DNA from: an uncultured Robiginitomaculum sp.
Lineage (GTDB): Bacteria > Pseudomonadota > Alphaproteobacteria > Caulobacterales > Maricaulaceae
Assembly: GCA_938003555.1 (NCBI GenBank)
Contig: CALKXN010000363.1
Span: forward strand, 1-6,553
Direction of reading: 5' to 3'
DNA length: 6,553 nt
The notes below the pieces were generated by a model that was given only the letters and a program-made list of their open reading frames with translations, was not told where the DNA came from and did no database searches. This document shows positions 1-5,840 of this stretch, piece by piece. Made by a program: the position numbers and the translations under genes. Positions within the stretch are counted from its first letter, which is position 1. Every line of letters starts with the position of its first letter.

Positions 1-1666
1 AAGACGCGCTTTGACGCTCAAGCGGCATACCTAATAAGGTAATCATACGTTCAGCCACCTGCCCCGCTGTTGGCGCAGCATTCCAGCCTGCGGTCGCATA
101 GCCATATGTTCCGGGCGCCGCCTTAGGCTCGTCATATGTCACGAAAATAAGATATTTAGGATCGCTATGTGGGAAGCTCAAAACAAAAGACGTCACAAGT
201 TTACGCTCTTGATATCCACCGCGCCCGGGCTTTTCCGCCGTTCCGGTTTTGCCCATAAACCCAAATCCGGGAACTTCGGCATTGCGGCCCGTGCCATCGG
301 TCATGACGTAACGCATCATATCGCGCATCATATCAGATGTGTCCTGCGCGATAACGCGGCGACGCGGCTGCATTTGGCCCACGCTGCGATATTCGAGTGT
401 CGGCGTGACATAGTCCCCGCCATTTACAAGTGCAGAGAGCGCGGTTGCCAAAGCCAGCGGCGTGACCGCAATGCCGTGACCATAGGATACGGTGGCCGTT
501 GTTAAATCCTGCCACTCGACCGGCAATTGCGGCGCCGCGCTTTCAGCCAGTTCAATCGGAACGCGGTCAAATAATCCAAATTTGCGCAAGAAATCTTGCT
601 GCGCAACATCACCCACCTCAAGGGCATACATGGCAGTGCCGCGATTAGAGCTATCGGCCAAGACATCAAACATTTTAAGCGGGTCATTACTTTTGTGATC
701 ATCGCGAATGGATTTACGACGAATAATAAGCGGGTCTTGGACTGGCATAGGGCGCTCCGGGTCAATGCCAGACTCCAGCGCGAGCGCCATTGTCAAAGGC
801 TTGAATGTTGAACCCAATTCATATGTGCCCATCGTGGCACGATTAAAGCGCGTTTGCGACAATGCTGCGGCGTAATTATTGGGATCAAAATCCGGCAAAC
901 TGGCGAGCGCCAAAACTTCGCCTGTGTTTACATCAAGGATAACGCCCGCCGCGCCGTCGGCCTTGAAACGCTCCATCCCCCACTGCAACTCTTCGGTCAG
1001 GATGTTTTGAAACCGCAAATCAATGGAGAGCTTTTTCGGTTTGTCCGGCTGCGCCATTAACTGCGCGTCAAAAGCCCGCTCCGCGCCCGCTGCGCCCTGC
1101 ATATCCACATCCGTCCAGCCCATAAGATGCGCGCCAAGACGGCCAGCCGGATAAACTCGGCGCGGCTCAACTTCGAAAGCTAGCCCGGGCTGACCCAATT
1201 CAAATACCGCCTGGCGCTCTTTGGGTGTTAAATTGCGACTAATCCAAATAAATTCTTTGCCGGATGTGAGGCGCTCATAGACTTGATCATAATCCAGATC
1301 CGGCAAAACCATCACGACCAACTCTGCCGTTTCGGCAGGATCACCAACAAGGCGCGTATCGGCATAAAGCGAAAATGTTTGCAGCGTTGTCGCCAAAATC
1401 GCGCCGTTACGGTCAAGAATGTCGGCGCGCGTTTTTACTTCAGTTTGGGCATAGACCATGCGCTCAGGGGAAGCATGCAACACCGCAACCTCAGCCAAAC
1501 GCCCCAAGATCAACAAGAAGACCCCAAGAAACACTAAAACGCCAATAATTATACGCGTTCGACCCTCTCGGACCGCTTCAAACTCTAGGTCTTCGACAAC
1601 AAGTTGGCGTGACGGAATAAATTCAGATAAATTCTGCGCGCGAGGACTTGGAGCTTGATCGCTCAT
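1..1666 (-). CDS. ftsI: Septal peptidoglycan D,D-transpeptidase FtsI (PBP3), C-terminal end cut by window edge
   Basis: Class B penicillin-binding protein that cross-links peptidoglycan at the division septum, working in the periplasm with FtsW and FtsQLB. I translated it by hand: the frame stays open from ATG at 1666 to the window edge, giving 555 residues, so only a short C-terminal piece is likely missing. A cytoplasmic tail of about 38 residues precedes one membrane helix (about 39-54), then the pedestal domain with RADILDRNG at 80-88. All three penicillin-binding motifs are present with normal spacing: STFK with nucleophile Ser286 and Lys289 (codons near 800-811), SSN at 339-341 (near 644-652), and KTGTAEKP starting at Lys473 (near 230-250). 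The start overlaps the ftsL stop as ATGA and has a strong GGAGGA ribosome site 6 nt upstream. The family call is very secure. FtsI rather than another class B PBP follows from its place after ftsL. Confidence 0.96.
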   Translation of the reverse strand, partial: MSDQAPSPRAQNLSEFIPSRQLVVEDLEFEAVREGRTRIIIGVLVFLGVFLLILGRLAEVAVLHASPERMVYAQTEVKTRADILDRNGAILATTLQTFSLYADTRLVGDPAETAELVVMVLPDLDYDQVYERLTSGKEFIWISRNLTPKERQAVFELGQPGLAFEVEPRRVYPAGRLGAHLMGWTDVDMQGAAGAERAFDAQLMAQPDKPKKLSIDLRFQNILTEELQWGMERFKADGAAGVILDVNTGEVLALASLPDFDPNNYAAALSQTRFNRATMGTYELGSTFKPLTMALALESGIDPERPMPVQDPLIIRRKSIRDDHKSNDPLKMFDVLADSSNRGTAMYALEVGDVAQQDFLRKFGLFDRVPIELAESAAPQLPVEWQDLTTATVSYGHGIAVTPLALATALSALVNGGDYVTPTLEYRSVGQMQPRRRVIAQDTSDMMRDMMRYVMTDGTGRNAEVPGFGFMGKTGTAEKPGRGGYQERKLVTSFVLSFPHSDPKYLIFVTYDEPKAAPGTYGYATAGWNAAPTAGQVAERMITLLGMPLERQSAS

Positions 1667-1965
1667 GGCGCGTCCTCCGCCTTAACAGGTACGCGCACGA
1701 CCAATTCATCAAGCGTAATCATCTGCGCCGCCTTGGTCGGTCCAAGCTCTAAATGGGTTTGCGCAAGTTCAGACAGCCGCGCCGGATTTTGCAAATGCGC
1801 GATCTCCGCTTCAAGCACGCGAATAGCAGATTGCTCATGCTTTAGTTCAGACTGAAGCCGCTCCATATTTTTTTGGACGCTTTGCGCCTTCGTCTTAGTT
1901 ACATATAGCGCCGCGACCAAAGCAAAGCCTACAAGAATTAAAATGATGATGCCTAAACGCTTCAT
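1663..1965 (-). CDS. ftsL: Cell division protein FtsL
   Basis: Small bitopic divisome protein that forms the FtsQLB complex and helps activate the FtsWI septal synthase. The 100 residues show the family layout: a very short cytoplasmic N-terminus (MKR), one hydrophobic membrane helix at about 4-22, a heptad-like periplasmic coiled coil at about 27-60 rich in Glu, Gln, Leu and Lys, then the conserved-looking NPARLSELA segment at 60-68 and a short tail. FtsL sequences diverge strongly, so the call rests on size, topology, coiled coil and position between rsmH and ftsI, the standard dcw order. Its ATG overlaps the rsmH stop by 4 bp and its stop overlaps the ftsI start by 4 bp. AAGGTG at 1971-1976 is a plausible ribosome site 5 nt from the ATG. 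Confidence 0.92.
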   Translation of the reverse strand: MKRLGIIILILVGFALVAALYVTKTKAQSVQKNMERLQSELKHEQSAIRVLEAEIAHLQNPARLSELAQTHLELGPTKAAQMITLDELVVRVPVKAEDAP

Positions 1966-2963
1966 GACATCACCTTGGCTAGACTTGCCAAAGACGGAGC
2001 ACGCGGCAGCAAGCTCTCATCTCTGACAGGCCAAGGCGCAGCATCCGTGCGGATGGCGCGGCGCAGCTTTGCGGAGCGCGAGCGTACATTCGCAGATAAT
2101 TCCGCCTTGGACGCCGTTAAAGCCGAACGTCCAGGCAAGGTAAATGATGCAGCAGGGCCAGTATCTTCGACCTCTGGCATATAACGCGACTGCCCCTTTG
2201 TTTCTCCGGCGCGGCGACGCAAATAGCTTTTGACAATGCGGTCCTCGAGGGAGTGAAACGCAACAACAACCAATCGTCCGCCCGGAGCCAAAACCGCTTC
2301 AGCAGCCAGTAACGCGCGGTAAAGCTCGCCCAGTTCGTCATTGACGAAAATACGCAAAGCTTGAAAGACTCGCGTGGCCGGATTGATTTTACCACTTTTG
2401 CCCAGCGCCTGCGCCATCAGATCCGCAAGCTGCGCCGTCGTAATAATCGGCTCAACTTCGCGCGCGCGCACGATAAAATCCGCACAGCGTTTCGCCCGGC
2501 GCTCTTCACCGTAAACTTGAAATATCTTAGCCAAATCACCATGCGATAAATGCGCGACAGCATCTGCTGCGCTCGGACCGCTTTGGGCCATACGCATGTC
2601 CAACGGGCCGTCTTTTTGGAAGGAAAAGCCGCGAACAGCTTGGTCAAGCTGCATCGATGAAACACCAATATCTAAAACAATACCATCTACTTTGCGATCC
2701 CCCACCGCCTCAGCCATATCGGAAAAAGCTCCGGCAAAAAATTCGAACCGAGAACCGTAACGCGCGGCGTAATCGGACACGCGCGGCGCAACATTAGGAT
2801 CACGATCAATCGCAATGAGACTGACATCGTCCGCTTCTAAAATTGCCTTGCTATATCCGCCATTGCCGAATGTACCATCAATAAATAATTCACCGGCTTG
2901 CGGTGAGAGCGCAGCCATAACTTCGGGCAGCATAACAGGATAATGTGGCTGCGCAGCAATCAT
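1962..2963 (-). CDS. rsmH: 16S rRNA (cytosine(1402)-N4)-methyltransferase RsmH (MraW)
   Basis: SAM-dependent methyltransferase that makes the N4 methylation of C1402 in the 16S rRNA decoding centre, acting on the 30S subunit in the cytoplasm. The 333 residues are slightly longer than the roughly 310 of the E. coli protein. Family signatures appear in order: HYPVMLPEV at 7-15, the SAM-binding FIDGTFGNGGYS at 27-38, DIGVSS at 98-103, DGPLDMRM at 118-125, NPATRVFQALRIFVNDEL at 194-211, AFHSLEDRIVK at 235-245 and the C-terminal NVRSRSAKLR at 292-301. No key segment is missing. The ATG overlaps the mraZ stop (ATGA, 2960-2963) and the stop overlaps the ftsL start (ATGA, 1962-1965). The ribosome site is weak (AAGGGCG about 8 nt upstream), so translation probably depends on coupling to mraZ. 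Confidence 0.97.
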   Translation of the reverse strand: MIAAQPHYPVMLPEVMAALSPQAGELFIDGTFGNGGYSKAILEADDVSLIAIDRDPNVAPRVSDYAARYGSRFEFFAGAFSDMAEAVGDRKVDGIVLDIGVSSMQLDQAVRGFSFQKDGPLDMRMAQSGPSAADAVAHLSHGDLAKIFQVYGEERRAKRCADFIVRAREVEPIITTAQLADLMAQALGKSGKINPATRVFQALRIFVNDELGELYRALLAAEAVLAPGGRLVVVAFHSLEDRIVKSYLRRRAGETKGQSRYMPEVEDTGPAASFTLPGRSALTASKAELSANVRSRSAKLRRAIRTDAAPWPVRDESLLPRAPSLASLAKVMS

Positions 2964-3412
2964 TGAGGACGCCCTTGAAGACGTAGGCGGTGACGATTTT
3001 CGCGCGCCATCTTACGCGCCGACTCGGCATGAGATTCATAAGCCTCCGGCGACCAGATTTCAAAACGGCGACCAAGACCAATAAATGTCGCGCGGCCATT
3101 TAGCCCTGCATATTCAGCCAAGTCCTTAGGGAGCGTGACGCGCCCTGTGCTGTCAAATGACAAACGGCGACTTTCAGCAAATATAGCGCGCTCAAATGCG
3201 ATGCGCGCCTCATCATAGGGGTCCATACCCTCAAGCAAAGCCTGATAGTCCTGAAGAAGCCTGATACCACCGCCCTCAAGATAGGCCCCGTCAAAACTTG
3301 GCCAAACCACAATGCCGTCAAAGTTGCCATCACCCACAACTGCGCGAAAGTCTGCAGGTACGGATAACCGTCCCTTCGCATCCAACGCATTGGTCGCTGT
3401 CGATAAAAACAT
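2960..3412 (-). CDS. mraZ: Transcriptional regulator MraZ, first gene of the dcw operon
   Basis: Nucleoid-associated AbrB-like DNA-binding protein that in other bacteria controls its own dcw operon by binding short phased repeats upstream of itself. I place the start at ATG 3412 (150 residues), because the protein then begins MFLSTATNALDAKGR as MraZ proteins do and an AGGGGA ribosome site lies 7 nt upstream. An in-frame ATG at 3463 would add 17 residues unlike the family and would run through the repeat array. Two SpoVT/AbrB-like half-domains are visible, each with its signature: DAKGR at 11-15 and DSTGR at 87-91. The FDGIVVWPSFDGAYLEGGG-type segment at about 31-49 and the basic C-terminus (RENRHRLRLQGR) fit alphaproteobacterial MraZ. 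The stop overlaps the rsmH start. Confidence 0.96.
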   Translation of the reverse strand: MFLSTATNALDAKGRLSVPADFRAVVGDGNFDGIVVWPSFDGAYLEGGGIRLLQDYQALLEGMDPYDEARIAFERAIFAESRRLSFDSTGRVTLPKDLAEYAGLNGRATFIGLGRRFEIWSPEAYESHAESARKMARENRHRLRLQGRPQ

Positions 3413-3419
3413 TGCAATT

Positions 3420-3425
3420 TCCCCT
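3420..3425 (-). promoter_or_regulatory. Ribosome binding site that fixes the mraZ start
   Basis: On the coding strand this reads AGGGGA, seven bases before the ATG at 3412. No comparable site precedes the alternative in-frame ATG at 3463, which favours the shorter MraZ that matches the family N-terminus. Confidence 0.7.
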
Positions 3426-3462
3426 GAGCGCAAATCGCTTGCGCCGAAACATATTACTATCA

Positions 3463-3496
3463 TGGGATTTCATGGTATTCAATGGGAAATTAAGGT
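3463..3496. promoter_or_regulatory. 10-bp-phased TGG repeat array, candidate MraZ operator
   Basis: On the plus strand TGGGAT, TGGTAT, TGGGAA and AGGTAT start at 3463, 3473, 3483 and 3493, an exact 10-bp period and therefore one face of the helix. E. coli MraZ is reported to bind three TGGGN repeats separated by 5-nt spacers just upstream of mraZ, which is the same period and core. Here the array lies 51-84 bp upstream of the mraZ start, as expected for autoregulation. Two copies keep the GGG core and the others have GGT. The repeats read TGGG on the strand opposite to mraZ coding; I am not certain which orientation is usual. Confidence 0.6.
3479..3493. promoter_or_regulatory. Near-match CtrA box (TTAA-N7-TTGA)
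   Basis: The minus strand reads TTAA, seven bases, then TTGA, matching seven of eight positions of the alphaproteobacterial CtrA consensus TTAA-N7-TTAA. It overlaps the phased TGG repeats. A match of this quality in AT-rich intergenic DNA can arise by chance, so this is only a candidate link to cell-cycle control. Confidence 0.25.
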
Positions 3497-3518
3497 ATCA
3501 TTAGCCATAAACACACGG

Positions 3519-3543
3519 TTTACCGTAGGTTTTGACAGGTAAA
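3519..3543. repeat. Inverted repeat TTTACC-N13-GGTAAA
   Basis: The 6-bp arms at 3519-3524 and 3538-3543 are perfectly complementary and separated by 13 bases. The left arm also takes part in a shorter palindrome, ACGGT-TT-ACCGT, at 3515-3526. The size suits a dimeric-protein operator. No U-tract follows on either strand, so it is not an intrinsic terminator. Confidence 0.4.
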
Positions 3544-3551
3544 ATCCACCC

Positions 3552-3560
3552 TGTGGATAA
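3552..3560 (-). promoter_or_regulatory. Perfect-consensus DnaA box
   Basis: The minus strand reads TTATCCACA, identical to the high-affinity E. coli R1 DnaA box. It lies 140 bp upstream of the mraZ start in the control region of the dcw operon. It overlaps a 6-bp inverted repeat, ATCCAC-CCT-GTGGAT at 3544-3558, whose other arm gives a degenerate second box in the opposite orientation. DnaA acts as a transcription factor for cell-cycle and division genes in some bacteria, including Caulobacter. The match is exact; the regulatory role is inferred. Confidence 0.5.
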
Positions 3561-3576
3561 CTATAGGCAGAATCCG

Positions 3577-3591
3577 TAAATCATTGATTTA
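3577..3591. repeat. 15-bp AT-rich palindrome between phaD and mraZ
   Basis: TAAATCA-T-TGATTTA is a perfect inverted repeat with 7-bp arms and a single central base. It starts 22 bp after the phaD stop and lies upstream of the DnaA box. It resembles an operator for a dimeric regulator. The neighbouring TetR-type protein is one possible binder, although autoregulated TetR genes usually carry the operator upstream. A GAATC site (GANTC class, the CcrM methylation motif) sits next to it at 3570-3574. Confidence 0.45.
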
Positions 3592-3612
3592 GAGAAAGAG
3601 ACGCGTTTAGCG

Positions 3613-4251
3613 TTAAGCTTGCGCCTCAAAAAATTCAGACAAGAGGCGCTGCGCGCCATCTTTGTTTTCGGACCAATACGGAATGACCTGAATAAGGGCC
3701 GCATAAACGCCGCGATTGATTAACGCCTTTGACGCCATATCTGGAAACCGCAAATCACTATGTGGCAGCCAAAATGTATAATGCATCGTCAGGCGCTGAA
3801 CCAAGGCATCCGCCTCACTATCAGAGAGATCAATGAAGCCCTCGCCGCGCAAGGTCGACACCAGACTATCAAAGGCCCCTTCCTTCGCCCGCAACAGACG
3901 AGCAAACTGAGGTGCAAGTTCGGGGATTTTTTCAAATACCCAACCTAAATTACGATAGAAAAACCGGAAGTCATAAATCTCTTCAAAGATAATATAAAGA
4001 TAGACCCAATTATCTTCGAGCTGCAGCGGATTATTAACCGGCGCATCAAGCACCATGCGCATTTCAGATTCAAAACGTGCATAAAGCTCTTCGATGATGA
4101 GCACTTTGCCCTTGAAGTGATAATGTAAATTACCGGGACTAATCCCCATGACGCTAGCAATGTCGACGCTGCCAACTTCGGCCAGCCCCTCTTCGTTAAA
4201 TAGGGCTAAGGCCGTGGATAAGATAAGTTCTCGTGTCGGGCGGCGGGCCAT
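3613..4251 (-). CDS. phaD: TetR-family transcriptional regulator, PhaD-like
   Basis: Predicted DNA-binding regulator of the PHA cluster. The 212 residues have a TetR N-terminal helix-turn-helix at about 26-50, ending in GISPGNLHYHFKGK, the recognition-helix pattern of the family. The longer C-terminal ligand and dimer domain contains YIIFEEIYDFRFFYRNL and PELAPQFARLLRAKEGAF, resembling Pseudomonas PhaD, an activator thought to respond to a fatty-acid-derived metabolite. It follows the phasin gene after only 7 bp and shares its strand, so it is probably transcribed with it. The ribosome site before its ATG is weak, which suggests translational coupling. The TetR assignment is secure; PhaD rests on remembered similarity and on the neighbours phaC, phaZ and phasin. 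Confidence 0.8.
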   Translation of the reverse strand: MARRPTRELILSTALALFNEEGLAEVGSVDIASVMGISPGNLHYHFKGKVLIIEELYARFESEMRMVLDAPVNNPLQLEDNWVYLYIIFEEIYDFRFFYRNLGWVFEKIPELAPQFARLLRAKEGAFDSLVSTLRGEGFIDLSDSEADALVQRLTMHYTFWLPHSDLRFPDMASKALINRGVYAALIQVIPYWSENKDGAQRLLSEFFEAQA

Positions 4252-4258
4252 TTACAGT

Positions 4259-4804
4259 TTAGGTCGACTTCGATTTAGGCGATGTCGTTTTCTGCGTCAC
4301 GACCCTCTTGGTCGAGGACTTTTTTACTGGGGCTTTTTTAGCGGGCGTTTTTTTAACCTTTGGCTTGGCGGCACCTGCCCCCATGACAGCCATGATCGCA
4401 TCAAGCTTTGCGTCCATTGCATCCAAGCGCTTCTCAACATCCGACTTAGGCTCAGACTTTGATCGCCCTGATGGGATATGATCCTCAACCCAATCAGAGG
4501 ATTTTGCTCCGGCGGCTTTGATCTTTTGGCGCATGGATTTTATGCGCGCGTCAATATCTATATCCGGAACCTGAGCCATTTGGGCAATCTCTTTACCCTT
4601 GGCCCTGCCAACGGCTTCGAACACTTGACCTTTTTGAACCAACTCATCAAAGACCGCGCTGGATTTCCCTGTCACTTCCTTGATTGCGCCCTGCGCCTCG
4701 GTAAAGGCACGACCATAGGCACCGATGCCGGCAAGCCATATACGGCGCGCCGTATCGCTTGTGCTGCGTTTTGGATCATCAGACTTATCATTTTCATCAG
4801 ACAT
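4259..4804 (-). CDS. phaF: PHA granule-associated phasin with histone H1-like tail (PhaF/PhaI type)
   Basis: Predicted PHA granule-coat protein of 181 residues. The N-terminal phasin part (about 17-105) contains TARRIWLAGIGAYGRAF at 18-34 and VFDELVQKGQVFE at 51-63, resembling the phasin domain of pseudomonad PhaI and PhaF. A short heptad segment at 123-141 (VEKRLDAMDAKLDAIMAVM) looks like an oligomerisation coil. The last 35 residues (147-181) carry 12 Lys and 1 Arg, no acidic residues, and KKTPAKKAPVKK-like repeats, as in the histone-like DNA-binding tail of PhaF. Known PhaF bridges granules to the nucleoid and helps share them at division; I infer the same here. It is shorter than P. putida PhaF (about 250 residues) because the tail is short. 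AGGAGA at 4809-4814 precedes the ATG, and the gap from phaZ is 18 bp. Confidence 0.85.
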   Translation of the reverse strand: MSDENDKSDDPKRSTSDTARRIWLAGIGAYGRAFTEAQGAIKEVTGKSSAVFDELVQKGQVFEAVGRAKGKEIAQMAQVPDIDIDARIKSMRQKIKAAGAKSSDWVEDHIPSGRSKSEPKSDVEKRLDAMDAKLDAIMAVMGAGAAKPKVKKTPAKKAPVKKSSTKRVVTQKTTSPKSKST

Positions 4805-4822
4805 AAAGTCTCCTAGCAGGTT

Positions 4823-5713
4823 TTAGGCTGCGGCGATAGATGCCGCCACGGAAGGGACGCGCTCAAGCTCAACATCCGGCATCGGCACAGCTGGCTCGCC
4901 CATAAAATCACGAATGAGCGCAACAGTTTCAGCGCGGCGCGTCAGCAGAAATAGATGCCCCGCCCCATCAATGACTTTCAGGCGCGAGCGGCGCAAAAGC
5001 GTATCCAGTATCTTGCCATTCACGACAGGGACAATGTGGTCGCTCCCGCCCATTATTACGAGCGTTTTAGCGCGAATGCGGCGGATAAAGGGTATGCTTG
5101 ACCACCCCATCATCGCAGAAAGCTGGAACAAATAGCCCTTAATGCTTGGCGGCATCATATTGATAGAGAACGCCTCAACGCCCTCACTTGCCACGTCACC
5201 ATAAAGTGTCTCGAAATTTTTAGCGAGGAAGTCACGGTCTATATAGCGCTTGGGTGACATCATTTTAGATAGCGCTTTGGGATGACCCGGCACCATCGTC
5301 CAGCCTGTTGTCGTCGCGCATAAAATAAGGCGCTTGGTCATATCTTTATATTGCCATGCAAATTGCTGCGCAGGCCCGCCGCCCCAACTCACACCTAAAA
5401 CATCAACTTCATCATACCCGTTTTCAAGCAAAATTTGCTTCGCGGCCTTGGCCACCCACCACGGGCGATATGGCACAGTTGGGTCGGGCGATCCGCCCAC
5501 GCCCGGCATATCAAACGTAATGATATCGCGGCCAGAAAATGTATCAGCGAAGACCTGCGCGATCTCTAGATTTGCGCCAATGCCGTTAAAGAATAAAAGC
5601 GGTGTACGTTTACCGCGGCCTTTATCCGTACCCGACCAAATCGCAGTTCTAAGCTTTTGGTTGCCGACTTTACTAAAGAAAATCTTTGGCAAATTAGGGT
5701 GAAAATCGCTCAT
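4823..5713 (-). CDS. phaZ: Intracellular PHA depolymerase PhaZ (alpha/beta hydrolase, medium-chain-length type)
   Basis: Serine hydrolase expected to cleave the granule polyester to hydroxyacids inside the cell. The 296 residues form one alpha/beta-hydrolase domain: NGIGANLE at 43-50 near the oxyanion region, FDMPGVGGS at 67-75, the lipase box GVSWGG with nucleophile Ser109, the acid Asp225 in GGSDHIVP, and the base His253 in GAGHLFLLTR. The segments TPLLFFNGIGANLE, GVSWGGGPAQQFA, MVPGHPK, SPKRY and GHLFLLTR closely follow my recollection of Pseudomonas PhaZ (about 283 residues), so it belongs to that type and not to the short-chain PhaZ of Cupriavidus. No signal peptide is visible, in agreement with an intracellular enzyme. 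AAGGAG at 5719-5724 sits 5 nt before the ATG. It lies between phaC and the phasin gene. Confidence 0.92.
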   Translation of the reverse strand: MSDFHPNLPKIFFSKVGNQKLRTAIWSGTDKGRGKRTPLLFFNGIGANLEIAQVFADTFSGRDIITFDMPGVGGSPDPTVPYRPWWVAKAAKQILLENGYDEVDVLGVSWGGGPAQQFAWQYKDMTKRLILCATTTGWTMVPGHPKALSKMMSPKRYIDRDFLAKNFETLYGDVASEGVEAFSINMMPPSIKGYLFQLSAMMGWSSIPFIRRIRAKTLVIMGGSDHIVPVVNGKILDTLLRRSRLKVIDGAGHLFLLTRRAETVALIRDFMGEPAVPMPDVELERVPSVAASIAAA

Positions 5714-5795
5714 CAGAGCTCCTTATTTACGGCATGCGCAGTAGTTTACGCAATTCAATTAAGCGGCTCATTCTCGCTTGATATATAATTGAGGT

Positions 5796-5823
5796 GGGCC
5801 TCTTCGTATGTGAAGTAAAGCCC
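5796..5823 (-). other. Hairpin in the phaC-phaZ intergenic mRNA
   Basis: On the coding strand GGGCTT pairs with AGGCCC (one G-U pair), then after a 2-nt bulge CTTC pairs with GAAG around a 6-nt loop, about ten base pairs in all. No run of U follows, so it is not a canonical terminator. It could protect or process the transcript, or lower expression of the downstream genes relative to phaC. The 127-bp gap around it (5714-5840) holds no gene and no promoter I can call firmly. Confidence 0.4.
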
Positions 5824-5840
5824 AAGCCTGTTAAGAAACC

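Noticed and set aside
167..505. A 112-codon plus-strand open frame opposite ftsI.
   Set aside because: It lies opposite the KTG-motif region of ftsI, which reads through without a break. The plus-strand product has no recognisable family features.
3413..3463. Extending mraZ to the in-frame ATG at 3463 (167 residues).
   Set aside because: The extra 17 residues do not look like an MraZ N-terminus, no ribosome site precedes that ATG, and it falls inside the phased repeat array. ATG 3412 has an AGGGGA site and the family start.
3532..3561. Plus-strand TTGACA with an 18-bp spacer to GATAAC, resembling a sigma-70 promoter reading toward phaD antisense.
   Set aside because: The -10 matches only four of six positions, the site overlaps the DnaA box and inverted repeats, and no plus-strand gene or RNA structure follows. 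It is not supported without transcript data.
3592..3615. A possible terminator using the ACGCGT and AGCGTT/AACGCT sequences after phaD.
   Set aside because: The segments do not form a stable stem, and no U-run follows on the minus strand.
5334..5702. A 122-codon plus-strand open frame opposite phaZ.
   Set aside because: It is the antisense shadow of phaZ, whose lipase box and catalytic triad are intact. The plus-strand product has no recognisable motif and is rich in Pro, Ser and Thr as shadow frames often are.
5775..5795. A TATATA-containing stretch upstream of phaZ as a -10 element.
   Set aside because: No acceptable -35 hexamer lies 16-18 bp upstream on the minus strand, and AT-rich sixmers are common in spacers.
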